Shown: one piece after another, positions 7,449 through 14,449 of the stretch | Numbering within the stretch: the first letter of the stretch is position 1 | Layout: every line of letters starts with the position of its first letter | Origin: Acidobacteriota bacterium | GTDB lineage: Bacteria; Acidobacteriota; Thermoanaerobaculia; Gp7-AA8 | Direction: 5' to 3' | Length of the DNA stretch: 22,357 nt | Assembly (NCBI GenBank): GCA_003223695.1 | Contig: QHVY01000218.1 | Coordinates: 1-22,357, forward strand | Made by a program: the position numbers and the translations under genes | Notes under the pieces: generated by a model | Told to the model about the DNA's origin: nothing | Database searches by the model: none | Seen by the model: the letters and a program-made list of their open reading frames with translations, nothing else

Positions 7449-8561
7449 CTACGCAGCGCGACTCACCGCCACCTGATTTTTTCCTTTCGACTTCGCCTGA
7501 TACATCGCCGAATCCGCGCGGCGCAACCATTCACTTTTTTCCTGCTCCACGAGCGTGCTGCTATCGGTGGTCGGAATGTGTTCGGCGATTCCGATCGAGG
7601 CCGAGAGGAGCCCGCTGAGGTGCAGCGGCGGATTGTTGAGCGCCCACTCGCGCGCGAGAAACGTCGTCTCGGCAATCGAGCTTCTGATTTCTTCCGCGAC
7701 CGCCAGACCCTGATCCAGCGTCGTCTCCGGAAGGATGATGACGAATTCATCACCGCCGTATCGGGCAACGGTCGCGTTTTCCGACTGCACGATTCGTTTC
7801 AGAAGGAAACCGACCTCGCGCAAAACCTGACTCCCCGCCAGATGTCCATGCTGGTCGTTGACGAGCTTGAACTGATCGAGATCGAGAAACATCAACACTG
7901 CTGGTCTTTGTGTATCGCGCGCTGACGCCACCGCTTCGGTCAGACAGATGTGGAACCAGCGATCGTTGAAGAGCCCGGTCAAGTCATCTTTGCGGGCCAG
8001 CTCGTGCGCCCGTTTTCCGTCGAGCGCATTCTGCAGCGTGAACGAAGTGTAGCCGGCGAAAATCTCCAGAAGCGTCTTGTCGCGATCGGTGAACGCCGTT
8101 CCGTCGATGCGGTTGATCAACTCGAGGACTCCGCAAACATGTTTCCCGATGTAAATCGGCACACACACGACCGAATGCGTTTTGTGCCCGAACCGGTCGT
8201 CGAATTCGGGATAGAAGAACACGTCGCCTTTGACGTCGGCAGAGAGATGCGGACTTCCCGCCTGATAAACCTGCCCGGCGATTCCCTGCTTTGCCGAGAG
8301 TCGCTGGCCGACGAGATCGCGTCCGGCGTCGCCGAACGTGGCGATGAACACGAGCTCGTTCTCGTGACGGGAGGCCACTTTGCGGAATGGATCATCGAGC
8401 AGAATCGAGCCCGATTCCGACGGTACGAACTCATTCGCTTTTTGAAGGATCTGACGCAGCACGAGATCGAGATCGATATCGGTTTTGAACGGCAGACCGC
8501 TCTTGTGCCGCTCGAGGAATCGCTCGAGCTGCGGCGTTTCCAGAGAATGGAATTGAATCAT
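7449..8561 (-). CDS. GAF domain-containing diguanylate cyclase
   Basis: 370 residues. Residues about 28-180 form a GAF sensor domain (LRQILQKANEFVPSESGSIL ... HVCGVLELINR); a GGDEF domain follows with DDLTGLFNDRWF (192-203), LDLDQFKLVND (226-236) and the catalytic GGDEF at 269-273. It should make cyclic di-GMP from two GTP in response to a small-molecule or redox signal at the GAF domain. There is no membrane segment, so it is cytosolic. The residues that would form the RxxD inhibitory site, five before GGDEF, read SENA, so product feedback by that route is absent. The gene begins 18 bp after the HExxH gene ends and lies in a same-strand run with it. The ligand and controlled process are unknown. 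Confidence 0.93.
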   Translation of the reverse strand: MIQFHSLETPQLERFLERHKSGLPFKTDIDLDLVLRQILQKANEFVPSESGSILLDDPFRKVASRHENELVFIATFGDAGRDLVGQRLSAKQGIAGQVYQAGSPHLSADVKGDVFFYPEFDDRFGHKTHSVVCVPIYIGKHVCGVLELINRIDGTAFTDRDKTLLEIFAGYTSFTLQNALDGKRAHELARKDDLTGLFNDRWFHICLTEAVASARDTQRPAVLMFLDLDQFKLVNDQHGHLAGSQVLREVGFLLKRIVQSENATVARYGGDEFVIILPETTLDQGLAVAEEIRSSIAETTFLAREWALNNPPLHLSGLLSASIGIAEHIPTTDSSTLVEQEKSEWLRRADSAMYQAKSKGKNQVAVSRAA

Positions 8562-8579
8562 CGACCGAACCCAACCAAA

Positions 8580-8930
8580 TTATAGGATTTCACGGCACTC
8601 CGCTGCGAATGCTTCTTCTTCCAGCGAGATCCGCCTGTACGCCTCGGCAGATGACAGTCCCCCGCGGAGGTTGGCGGCATATTCGCGGATGTAAGTCCAA
8701 TAGAAACGAACGAGGCCAAGACGCTGAATTTGACGGACGTGGACGAGTTCGTGGCGAAGGATGGATTCGGGATTTGCTCCTTCGATATAAATCCGCCGCC
8801 CGAGCGTGATTCCGGCAACGCCGCGCAACAAAAAAGGGCGCAGCCACCACGGGAAGCGGTACTTGATGACGGCGCCCGTCTCGGCGATTGCGCGTTGAAG
8901 ACTCTCTGGGTTGCTCGCTCGCAGCTTCAT
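8580..8930 (-). CDS. Small HExxH protein, DUF4157-like putative metallopeptidase
   Basis: About 116 residues from the ATG at 8930 (MKLRASNPESL). The in-frame ATG at 8975 lies in the palindrome at 8935-8993 and would only add residues encoded by it. The key feature is HELVHVRQ at residues 60-67, a zinc-binding HExxH followed by VRQ, as in DUF4157/M48-like families. Acidic 'SLEEEAF' near the C-terminus may provide the third ligand. A hydrophobic 'WWLRPFLLRGVAGITLG' segment precedes the motif. Proteins of this kind are often found as solo domains of unknown role, so proteolytic activity is not certain. It lies 18 bp upstream of the GGDEF gene. Confidence 0.7.
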   Translation of the reverse strand: MKLRASNPESLQRAIAETGAVIKYRFPWWLRPFLLRGVAGITLGRRIYIEGANPESILRHELVHVRQIQRLGLVRFYWTYIREYAANLRGGLSSAEAYRRISLEEEAFAAECREIL

Positions 8931-8934
8931 CGGC

Positions 8935-8993
8935 GTAGGGCACGGCTGCGCCGTGCCGAATTCCAGGTGCGGCACGGCGCAGCCGTGCCCTAC
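8935..8993. repeat. Perfect 24-bp inverted repeat containing a stop codon
   Basis: Bases 8935-8958 and 8970-8993 are perfect inverted copies separated by 11 nt. Each arm starts, read inwards, with GTAGGGCACGG and contains a further internal palindrome (GGCACGGCGC type). The TAG stop of the DUF4442 gene (8992-8990) is made of bases 2-4 of the right arm, and the other arm ends four bases from the start codon of the HExxH gene. The element therefore fills the whole gap between two genes. There is no T-tract. Confidence 0.9.
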
Positions 8994-9463
8994 AGACGTT
9001 TCACCGACAACGTTAGCTCGAATTTCGCTACCGGGTCGCTGCCGAGTTTCGTCGGCACCGTCGCCGTAACGCGGACCGTCGCCTCCTGCCGCTCCCCGGT
9101 GGCCATCGCCCGTCCGACGAGATCGCGAATTGCGCTCCCCTCCTCACACACGAAGTGCACATCGTCCTCGGCCCGCTTGAAAAACTCTCCTTTGACATCT
9201 TTGAAGAGAAACGAGACGGCCCGCTTCGATCGCGTGATGAGATTGAAGGCGATCAAGCCGCCGGCGACATCGGCTCCCATGACCAGGACGCCGAGGTACA
9301 TGGCGTGGATGTCGCGGCGGCGGGTGCGCCAATTGAGCGGGATCACCACTTCGCATCGTTCGTCGCTCAATTCCACGATCGACGGTTTCACGAAATGGAG
9401 AAGGAAAACATTGCGAAGCGCCCACCAGCGGACGAAAAGCGTCTCGCGAAAGAGCCGCTTCAT
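8990..9463 (-). CDS. DUF4442 / hotdog-fold thioesterase-like protein
   Basis: About 157 residues from the ATG at 9463 (MKRLFRETLFVRWW). This start overlaps the stop of the upstream LigD-SDR gene as ATGA, a sign of translational coupling. The longer in-frame ORF from 9544 lies wholly within the upstream gene. The sequence has the hotdog pattern of DUF4442: a long N-terminal helix region, 'RRRDIHAMYLGVLVMGADVAGG' where the hotdog helix carries the usual small residues, and C-terminal strands. Relatives include acyl-thioesterases such as PaaI, but no catalytic residue can be named here. Pairing with a short-chain dehydrogenase suggests fatty-acyl or ketone metabolism (inference). The stop codon lies in the palindrome at 8935-8993. 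Confidence 0.75.
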   Translation of the reverse strand: MKRLFRETLFVRWWALRNVFLLHFVKPSIVELSDERCEVVIPLNWRTRRRDIHAMYLGVLVMGADVAGGLIAFNLITRSKRAVSFLFKDVKGEFFKRAEDDVHFVCEEGSAIRDLVGRAMATGERQEATVRVTATVPTKLGSDPVAKFELTLSVKRL

Positions 9464-12000
9464 CGGACGGCGCCGCCCATCAGCCGGTCCGTGACCCACG
9501 CCGGAAGCGCACGCGAGAATCGTGTGGCAAAGGACATCGGCCATGGAAACTCGACAATGCGCGCGCCGCGCTCGATGCCGTCGGCGATGATCTTTGCTGC
9601 GCGCTCGGCCGACATGAGGAAAGGCATCTTGAATGTGTTCTTCTCCGTCATGGCGGTGGCGATGAATCCGGGATTAACGGTCGTCACGCGAATGCCGAAG
9701 GAGGCCAGCTCAACGCGAGCCGATTCGAGAAACGCCTGCATTGCCGCTTTGCTCGCAGAGTAACCCGATGCGGTTGGAAATCCGCGCAGTCCAGCGATTG
9801 ATGCCATGCCGGCAAAGTGTCCCGAGCGCCGCTCCATCATCTGCGGGATCACGGCATCGAACAGATACAGCATGCCGAAGTAGTTGACGCGCATCATCAG
9901 CTCGGCGTCGGCGACGGATTTGGCGGCCCATCCTGTCGTGCCGACGCCGGCGTTTGCGATGGCAACGTCGATCGCTCCCACGCGCGCGACGGCGTCGTGA
10001 ACGGCGGCGGAATCGGTGACGTCACATGGAATCGCCACGGCCTCCGGGAGATCTTGAGCGAGCTGTTCGAGCAGATCGGCCCGCCGCGCCAGCAGCGTGA
10101 GCGCGTAGCCGCGGCGGGCAAACTCGCGAGCCAGCGCCGCGCCCTCCGGCAATTTCGCTCGATTTTTGAAGACTGCCTCGAACAGGTCGCCGACTTTGGC
10201 CAGCCGAGCGGGCATCGTGCGGAGATTGAACTTGTTCGGATCGAGCTTCTTGTTGATCTCTTCCCATCGCAGCGGCGCGGAGACCGGCGCGCCGTTGATT
10301 GCCCGCAGTGAATACGGCGCGACCATCGTTTTTCCGTAGCCGTTCTGCATGCAATCGAGATAGAGCCGTCCGTGCCGCTTGGCGATCGAGCGTTCAACTG
10401 TGATGGATGGAACTCTCGACGCTACCGCGGCGCTGATCGAGCACGCGAAATCGGCCGCCTGCTCGTGCGTGTAACCCGATGCGAGCGGAATGAACACGTG
10501 AATTCCGCGCTTTCCCGACGTCTTTGGAACGCTCGGCAGTTGCATGTTTTCGAGTAGGCCGCGAATGACGATCGCCGCTTCGATCGCTTGCTCGATGCCC
10601 TTCCCCTTCGCCGGATCGAGGTCGAACACGAACCAGTCCGGCTCATTGAGACTTGCGCCGCGCGAGGACCACATGTGAATCGTCAGCACGGACATCTGCG
10701 CCAGCCAGCGCAGCGTCTCAGGCTTATCGACGACGAGATGCCGTACCGTTTTGCGGCTGCTCGCCCGCGTCGGCGTGTCGATCGTCGTCAGCCACGGCGG
10801 CCCTTCGCGGCCGATGTTCTGATGAAACCACGATGGCTTGTCGATGCCGTCATTCCAGTGCTCCAGCGCGAGCGGCCGGTCGCACAGCGTGCGAATCATT
10901 GGCTCGGCCACCGCATCGTAGTAGTCGGCAACATCCTGCTTCGTGATTTTGTCGCGCGGATAGAGAACGCGCTCGGGATGGCTGAGGGACACCTGGCGGG
11001 TGGCGGGTGGCTTTTGGCGGGTGGTCCCAACCGACCCGCTACCCGCTACCCGCCGCCCGCCAGTCTTTATCGGTTTTTCCCGCACGACTTCCTCCGGCGA
11101 CTTATCTTCGCGCAGTCCGAGAAACGAAGGGTGGCGAAGTTTGTTGTCTTCGGTCCACTCGGTAAACGCCACCTGCCCGACAAAGCGCGGCTTGACCCAC
11201 GTCGCGTCGCGCACACGCGGCGCATCTTTGACCATCGTCCTCGGCACGACATCCTTCGACAGCTCGTCCTTGAACCATGCGCGCTGCTTCGCTGAAAAAC
11301 CGGTGCCTACTTTTCCAGCGTAGTGCAGCTCGCTGTCATCACCTCTCACGGCCAGGTGCAGCGATCCGATTTCTTTCGACGAATGCGTGCTCGGGTTCCA
11401 TCCAACGATGATGAACTCCTGCTCATTGAGCGCCTTGACCTTGAGCCAATCTCTCGAGCGCCGCCCTTCGTAGCACGATGTCTTTTTCTTGGCGATGATG
11501 CCTTCGTAACCGCTACCTGCCGCAAGCTTCAGCGCCTCTTTACCCGACAGGTCGAGTTGCTCCGCCACACGCACTCGGGCGGGCGGGCGGCGGAGGAGCT
11601 TCTCCAGCGCGGCGCGGCGATCTTCGTATCGCTGCTGCCGCAGATCGTGACCATCCAGCCAGATGAGATCGAACATGAAAATGAATTCGCGCTGCGCGCT
11701 CTGCTGCAGGAGTTGAAATCGTGGCGCACCTCTATCGTCGAGGGCTACGATTTCACCGTCGAGCACCGCGTCTTTGACTTTGATCTTGGCCACGGCATCG
11801 GCGATCACCGGAAACCGCGGCGCGAGATCGAGCTCGTTGCGGCTCCACATCGCAAAACGTCCGCCGACGATGGCTGTGATCGCGCGGAAACCGTCGTACT
11901 TCATCTCGTACGTCCAGTTGGCATCGTCGGCAGGCGGCGCATCGGCAAGCGTGGCCAGCATCGGCGGGAACACTTTGCGCAGTAGTTGCTCGGGCGTCAT
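9460..12000 (-). CDS. ligD: LigD-type ATP-dependent DNA ligase/polymerase fused to a truncated short-chain dehydrogenase
   Basis: 846 residues. Residues 1-305 are an ATP-dependent DNA ligase: catalytic Lys34 in YEMKYDG, RFQLLQQ, GYEGIIAKKK and DWLKVKA. After a linker (about 313-336, encoded by a heptad repeat) comes the LigD polymerase domain (about 337-610) with EHWNDGIDKPSWFHQNI, VFDLDPAKGKG holding the metal-binding Asp pair, and SGKRGIHVF. No phosphoesterase domain is present and no Ku gene is in the window; LigD normally works with Ku in non-homologous end joining. From about residue 618 the frame continues into a short-chain dehydrogenase: NAG, catalytic Tyr747 and Lys751 (GYSASK), and VNPGFIATAM. 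The SDR starts abruptly at GAALAREFARRGY, so its TGxxxGIG loop is missing. SDR activity is doubtful. The fusion might be real or a deletion. Confidence 0.88.
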   Translation of the reverse strand: MTPEQLLRKVFPPMLATLADAPPADDANWTYEMKYDGFRAITAIVGGRFAMWSRNELDLAPRFPVIADAVAKIKVKDAVLDGEIVALDDRGAPRFQLLQQSAQREFIFMFDLIWLDGHDLRQQRYEDRRAALEKLLRRPPARVRVAEQLDLSGKEALKLAAGSGYEGIIAKKKTSCYEGRRSRDWLKVKALNEQEFIIVGWNPSTHSSKEIGSLHLAVRGDDSELHYAGKVGTGFSAKQRAWFKDELSKDVVPRTMVKDAPRVRDATWVKPRFVGQVAFTEWTEDNKLRHPSFLGLREDKSPEEVVREKPIKTGGRRVAGSGSVGTTRQKPPATRQVSLSHPERVLYPRDKITKQDVADYYDAVAEPMIRTLCDRPLALEHWNDGIDKPSWFHQNIGREGPPWLTTIDTPTRASSRKTVRHLVVDKPETLRWLAQMSVLTIHMWSSRGASLNEPDWFVFDLDPAKGKGIEQAIEAAIVIRGLLENMQLPSVPKTSGKRGIHVFIPLASGYTHEQAADFACSISAAVASRVPSITVERSIAKRHGRLYLDCMQNGYGKTMVAPYSLRAINGAPVSAPLRWEEINKKLDPNKFNLRTMPARLAKVGDLFEAVFKNRAKLPEGAALAREFARRGYALTLLARRADLLEQLAQDLPEAVAIPCDVTDSAAVHDAVARVGAIDVAIANAGVGTTGWAAKSVADAELMMRVNYFGMLYLFDAVIPQMMERRSGHFAGMASIAGLRGFPTASGYSASKAAMQAFLESARVELASFGIRVTTVNPGFIATAMTEKNTFKMPFLMSAERAAKIIADGIERGARIVEFPWPMSFATRFSRALPAWVTDRLMGGAVR
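10993..11063. repeat. Heptad-unit hairpin inside the LigD interdomain linker
   Basis: The left arm reads CTGGCGG, GTGGCGG, GTGGCTT, TTGGCGG, GTGGTC (10993-11026). The right arm (11033-11063) read on the other strand gives CTGGCGG, GCGGCGG, GTAGCGG, GTAGCGG, GTC. The unit is the same as in the element at 4096-4140. On the minus strand it is translated in frame as a Gly/Arg/Ser/Thr-rich linker between ligase and polymerase domains, a place where extra residues do little harm. Confidence 0.85.
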
Positions 12001-12006
12001 AGTTTC

Positions 12007-12142
12007 GAGGACTCAGGACTGAGGACTGAGTACCGCCCGTCCTCAGCTTCTTTCAATCTCATTTCTCATTTCTCAGATGCTGAGCAGGAATATTGAGAAC
12101 TGAGTGCGTTTCCCGGTCGTGTCCTCAGTCCTCAGTCCTCAC
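12007..12142. repeat. Heptad-unit hairpin with long loop between kinase and ligD genes
   Basis: The left arm is GAGGACT, CAGGACT, GAGGACT, GAG (12007-12030). The right arm is GTCCTCA three times plus C (12121-12142). The loop of about 90 nt carries further partial units (for example TTTCTCA twice and CTGAG words). The left arm is six bases upstream of the ligD ATG; the right arm contains the TGA stop of the kinase gene (12127-12125). All of the 124-bp intergenic space is taken up by this element, with nothing recognisable as a promoter. Confidence 0.82.
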
Positions 12143-12592
12143 TACGTGCACTTCATCGAATCCTTCCTCGGTCGTCGGCGGCTGCAGTTTCTTCTGCGTC
12201 ACGAAAATCGCGACATCGGGAACCCTCCCCCGCCCTTCCCGTTGTCGGTTGCGCATCAGTGCAGTGCGGACGCTGCATTCGAAATAGTAGGCGATGATGC
12301 GCGCGTCGTGCCGTTTGCCGAGGGCGATGAGGGGGGCACGGATTGCGAGGGACGGATTCGTGTTGTCGACGACGACGGATTGCGCCGCTGCGAGCGCGTT
12401 CTCGATCGCGATCGTCTGGTGATCGTTGCGACGGCGCGCGTTCGGCATGAGGTCTTTGCTGACGTGAGCATGCGTCGCGGCGAGATTTGCGAAGTAGTAC
12501 GTCGACTTCCCCGATCCGGGAAGGCCGACGAAGATGACCAGCTCGGGTCGTTGTCCGTTCGCCGTGGGCCGTTCGCCGTTCACAGCTTCCAT
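12125..12592 (-). CDS. Small P-loop kinase / ATP-binding protein (AAA_33-like)
   Basis: About 155 residues from the ATG at 12592. A Walker A motif GLPGSGKST sits at residues 23-31 just after strand LVIFV. It is followed by SKDLMPNARRRNDHQTI, VVVDNTNPS and a C-terminal 'RNRQREGRGRVPDV', the order seen in small kinases related to the kinase domain of polynucleotide kinase-phosphatase and zeta-toxin-like proteins. Substrate unknown; nucleic-acid 5'-ends are one option given the neighbouring DNA ligase (inference). Relatives usually begin only a few residues before the first strand. Here residues about 4-16 (VNGERPTANGQRP) are encoded by heptads of the element at 12550-12628, and the stop codon comes from the element at 12007-12142, so both ends of this gene are made of repeat DNA. 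An ATG at 12631 would add 13 more repeat-encoded residues. Confidence 0.75.
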   Translation of the reverse strand: MEAVNGERPTANGQRPELVIFVGLPGSGKSTYYFANLAATHAHVSKDLMPNARRRNDHQTIAIENALAAAQSVVVDNTNPSLAIRAPLIALGKRHDARIIAYYFECSVRTALMRNRQREGRGRVPDVAIFVTQKKLQPPTTEEGFDEVHVVRTED

Positions 12593-12628
12593 GACATCAC
12601 GGCCCACGGCCAACAGCCAACGGCCGAC
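12550..12628. repeat. Heptad-unit hairpin at the divergent kinase / small-gene boundary
   Basis: Left arm: GTTGTCC, GTTCGCC, GTGGGCC, GTTCGCC, GTTCAC (12550-12583). Right arm: GGCCCAC, GGCCAAC, AGCCAAC, GGCCGAC (12601-12628), exactly four heptads. Bases 12561-12570 and 12601-12610 pair perfectly (10 bp). The kinase start codon used here lies in the loop, and the left arm is translated as its N-terminus. Confidence 0.85.
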
Positions 12629-12648
12629 CATGAGAGACTACGGCTGCG

Positions 12649-12879
12649 ATGACGATCGAGCAACTGAAGGCGGCCGCTGCCGATGTCGCCGCTGCGCTTC
12701 GCGAAAGCGACACGCCCTCGAAACAGTTGCGTGACCAATTCATCGCCGTCCGCTCCGAGCTGTTTCGGCGCGGCATCTTCGATCCGGTGCTCGTCCGCTT
12801 CGATACGATCACGGTGTCGCGCGCATCAAATCAGGACATCGCTAATCAATTGGCGGCAATCGCCGAGAGCCTGCGGTAA
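12649..12879 (+). CDS. Small hypothetical protein
   Basis: 76 residues (MTIEQLKAAAADVAAAL...), soluble, largely helical in appearance, with no signal peptide or membrane segment. I do not recognise the family. Base use and amino-acid composition look like coding sequence: a balanced mix with 'SELFRRGIFDPVLVRFDTITV' as a likely conserved core. It starts 20 bp after the heptad hairpin at 12550-12628, with no strong Shine-Dalgarno site. Its 3' end overlaps the end of the convergent membrane protein gene by 34 bp (12846-12879). Confidence 0.6.
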   Translation: MTIEQLKAAAADVAAALRESDTPSKQLRDQFIAVRSELFRRGIFDPVLVRFDTITVSRASNQDIANQLAAIAESLR

Positions 12880-14441
12880 ACGTCGTAATTCTTCAAACGG
12901 GCCACGAGCTGGAGCTGCGGCCGCAGAAGCTCGAGCGTTCTGCCCAGCTCTGGAAACGGATCGCCATTGACCTGAAGCCGCTGTTTGACGATCACCCACT
13001 GCACGTTGAATGCGGCGATCTGCTCCGGCGAGTACGGATTTACCGTGTGATCGAACATCAGAACCGGAACGCGCGGCCGCCGTCCGGTCGTGAAGTAGAA
13101 GAGATCTTCGCCCGGCAGAGAGAGAATCGCATCGCTCGATGGGATGTGCGTGTTCGTGAACGCCACCAGCTCCTCGAAATCGGGCAGCCATTCTCCGCGC
13201 ATGTGCATTCCACGAAGCGGCGGGAGTGAGGATGTGAACATCGCCCCTTCGTTCCACTTCGCGTACATGAGACGGTCGTTGTTCCAGATGTACCACGATC
13301 CGAAATGCAGAAGTACCACGCTGATGACGATCGCGATGATGAGAGGCTGATCGATCGAGCTGATCACGATCGCGATGAGGATGATCAATAGCGGCCAGAT
13401 TCCATACGTCGAACCCCATATAACTTGCGACAGAAATGCGCCGTGAACGGAAGCGAAGATCAGCAGCGCCGGAATTCGAAAACGACGATTGAACAGCCCC
13501 AGCACGAGAAAGAGCGGCCAGAAGTGAAGAAAATTGACTTCTGCATCGCTGGCATCGTAGTCAAAGAAGAATTGATATTCACTCCACAAGAACGGCACGA
13601 GGATGAGCCATCGCGCATGACGAAACAGAATGGCGATGAGACAGACGGCGATCCACCACCACAAATCGGAATCGTTGTAAATCGAAAGAAGTTGCGACAA
13701 GGGAGGCAAACGGCGCGCGGTGGCATATCGGACCGTCCATTGAATGTAATTGCTGGCGCCAAAAGCGATCGCGATGACAGCTGCCGACACTGCGATCGCG
13801 GCGACGAGTCCGGCGAGTGACCGCCACATGCGCTGCAAGAGAAACAGGATCAGTGCTACGGCGACGAATGCGATTCCGATGTTTTGCTTGATGAGCAGAG
13901 GCACAACAGATAGCGCACCGGCGAAAAATGGAGGACAGGCAATCCTGCCTGTCCGGACAGGCAGGATTGCCTGTCCTCCACTAAAAACCGCCGCGATCGC
14001 GATCAGAATCGCCAGGCAGCAGTCGGGATCGTAAAACGGAATCGGCATCAGCGGCGCACAAAGAATCGCCGCGAGCGGACGGGCGACGATTCGCCGGACA
14101 ATGCAGTACGTCACTACGGACGCAGCGCCGCAAGCGAGAGCGGCGTATGCGATGTGGTGCCAGTACGCGCGGCCGAAAATGCGGATAATCGCCGCCTGCG
14201 TCATGAACGTCAGCGGCGCGTAGGGAAACGGGAAATCGCGATAGGGCACGTCGCCCGCTGCCATCCGCGTTGCGTTCTCCAGCACGTAACTGACGTCCCA
14301 GAGAATCGTCAGCCGAAAGTTCTGCCAGACGACGACGGCCGCGCTCGCCGCGAACAGAACCGAAGCGATGAATGTGTCGGCGGTGTAACGGCCGCTGCGC
14401 GCATGATTTGCTACGATGCTATGTTCCAACGACGTTGCCAT
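12846..14441 (-). CDS. Multi-spanning GT-C-like glycosyltransferase / dolichyl-mannosyltransferase-type membrane protein
   Basis: About 531 residues from the ATG at 14441 (MATSLEHSIV). The longer ORF from 14720 would be antisense to the TonB-like gene and is rejected. There are about ten or eleven hydrophobic segments, and an N-terminal loop RMAAGDVPYRDFPFPYAPLT after the first helix. That is the usual place of the catalytic Asp in GT-C/PMT-like lipid-sugar-dependent transferases ('AAGxxPYRDF'). The C-terminal ~130 residues are a soluble periplasmic part (PGEDLFYFTTGRRP, ... NVQWVIVKQR). Sugar and acceptor are unknown. Residues about 154-171 (GGQAILPVRTGRIACPP) are encoded by a 52-bp palindrome and fall in a loop between helices. 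The start codon is only eight bases from that of the divergent TonB-like gene. Confidence 0.78.
   Translation of the reverse strand: MATSLEHSIVANHARSGRYTADTFIASVLFAASAAVVVWQNFRLTILWDVSYVLENATRMAAGDVPYRDFPFPYAPLTFMTQAAIIRIFGRAYWHHIAYAALACGAASVVTYCIVRRIVARPLAAILCAPLMPIPFYDPDCCLAILIAIAAVFSGGQAILPVRTGRIACPPFFAGALSVVPLLIKQNIGIAFVAVALILFLLQRMWRSLAGLVAAIAVSAAVIAIAFGASNYIQWTVRYATARRLPPLSQLLSIYNDSDLWWWIAVCLIAILFRHARWLILVPFLWSEYQFFFDYDASDAEVNFLHFWPLFLVLGLFNRRFRIPALLIFASVHGAFLSQVIWGSTYGIWPLLIILIAIVISSIDQPLIIAIVISVVLLHFGSWYIWNNDRLMYAKWNEGAMFTSSLPPLRGMHMRGEWLPDFEELVAFTNTHIPSSDAILSLPGEDLFYFTTGRRPRVPVLMFDHTVNPYSPEQIAAFNVQWVIVKQRLQVNGDPFPELGRTLELLRPQLQLVARLKNYDVYRRLSAIAAN
13929..13980. repeat. Loopless perfect 52-bp palindrome inside a coding region
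   Basis: Bases 13929-13954 are followed at once by their exact reverse complement, 13955-13980. Each half contains a smaller quasi-palindrome (ACAGGCAATCCTGCCTGT type), so the DNA could form a cruciform with branched ends. The reading frame of the membrane glycosyltransferase-like gene runs straight through it. Confidence 0.93.
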
Positions 14442-14449
14442 TTTGACCC

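Noticed and set aside
7191..7925. 244-codon plus-strand frame opposite glnII and the GGDEF gene
   Set aside because: Spans the boundary of two certain minus-strand genes, with shadow-like composition.
8579..8584. TATAAT on the minus strand just upstream of the GGDEF gene
   Set aside because: No convincing -35 at 16-18 bp, and it would leave a leader of about ten bases; likely chance within the end of the preceding gene.
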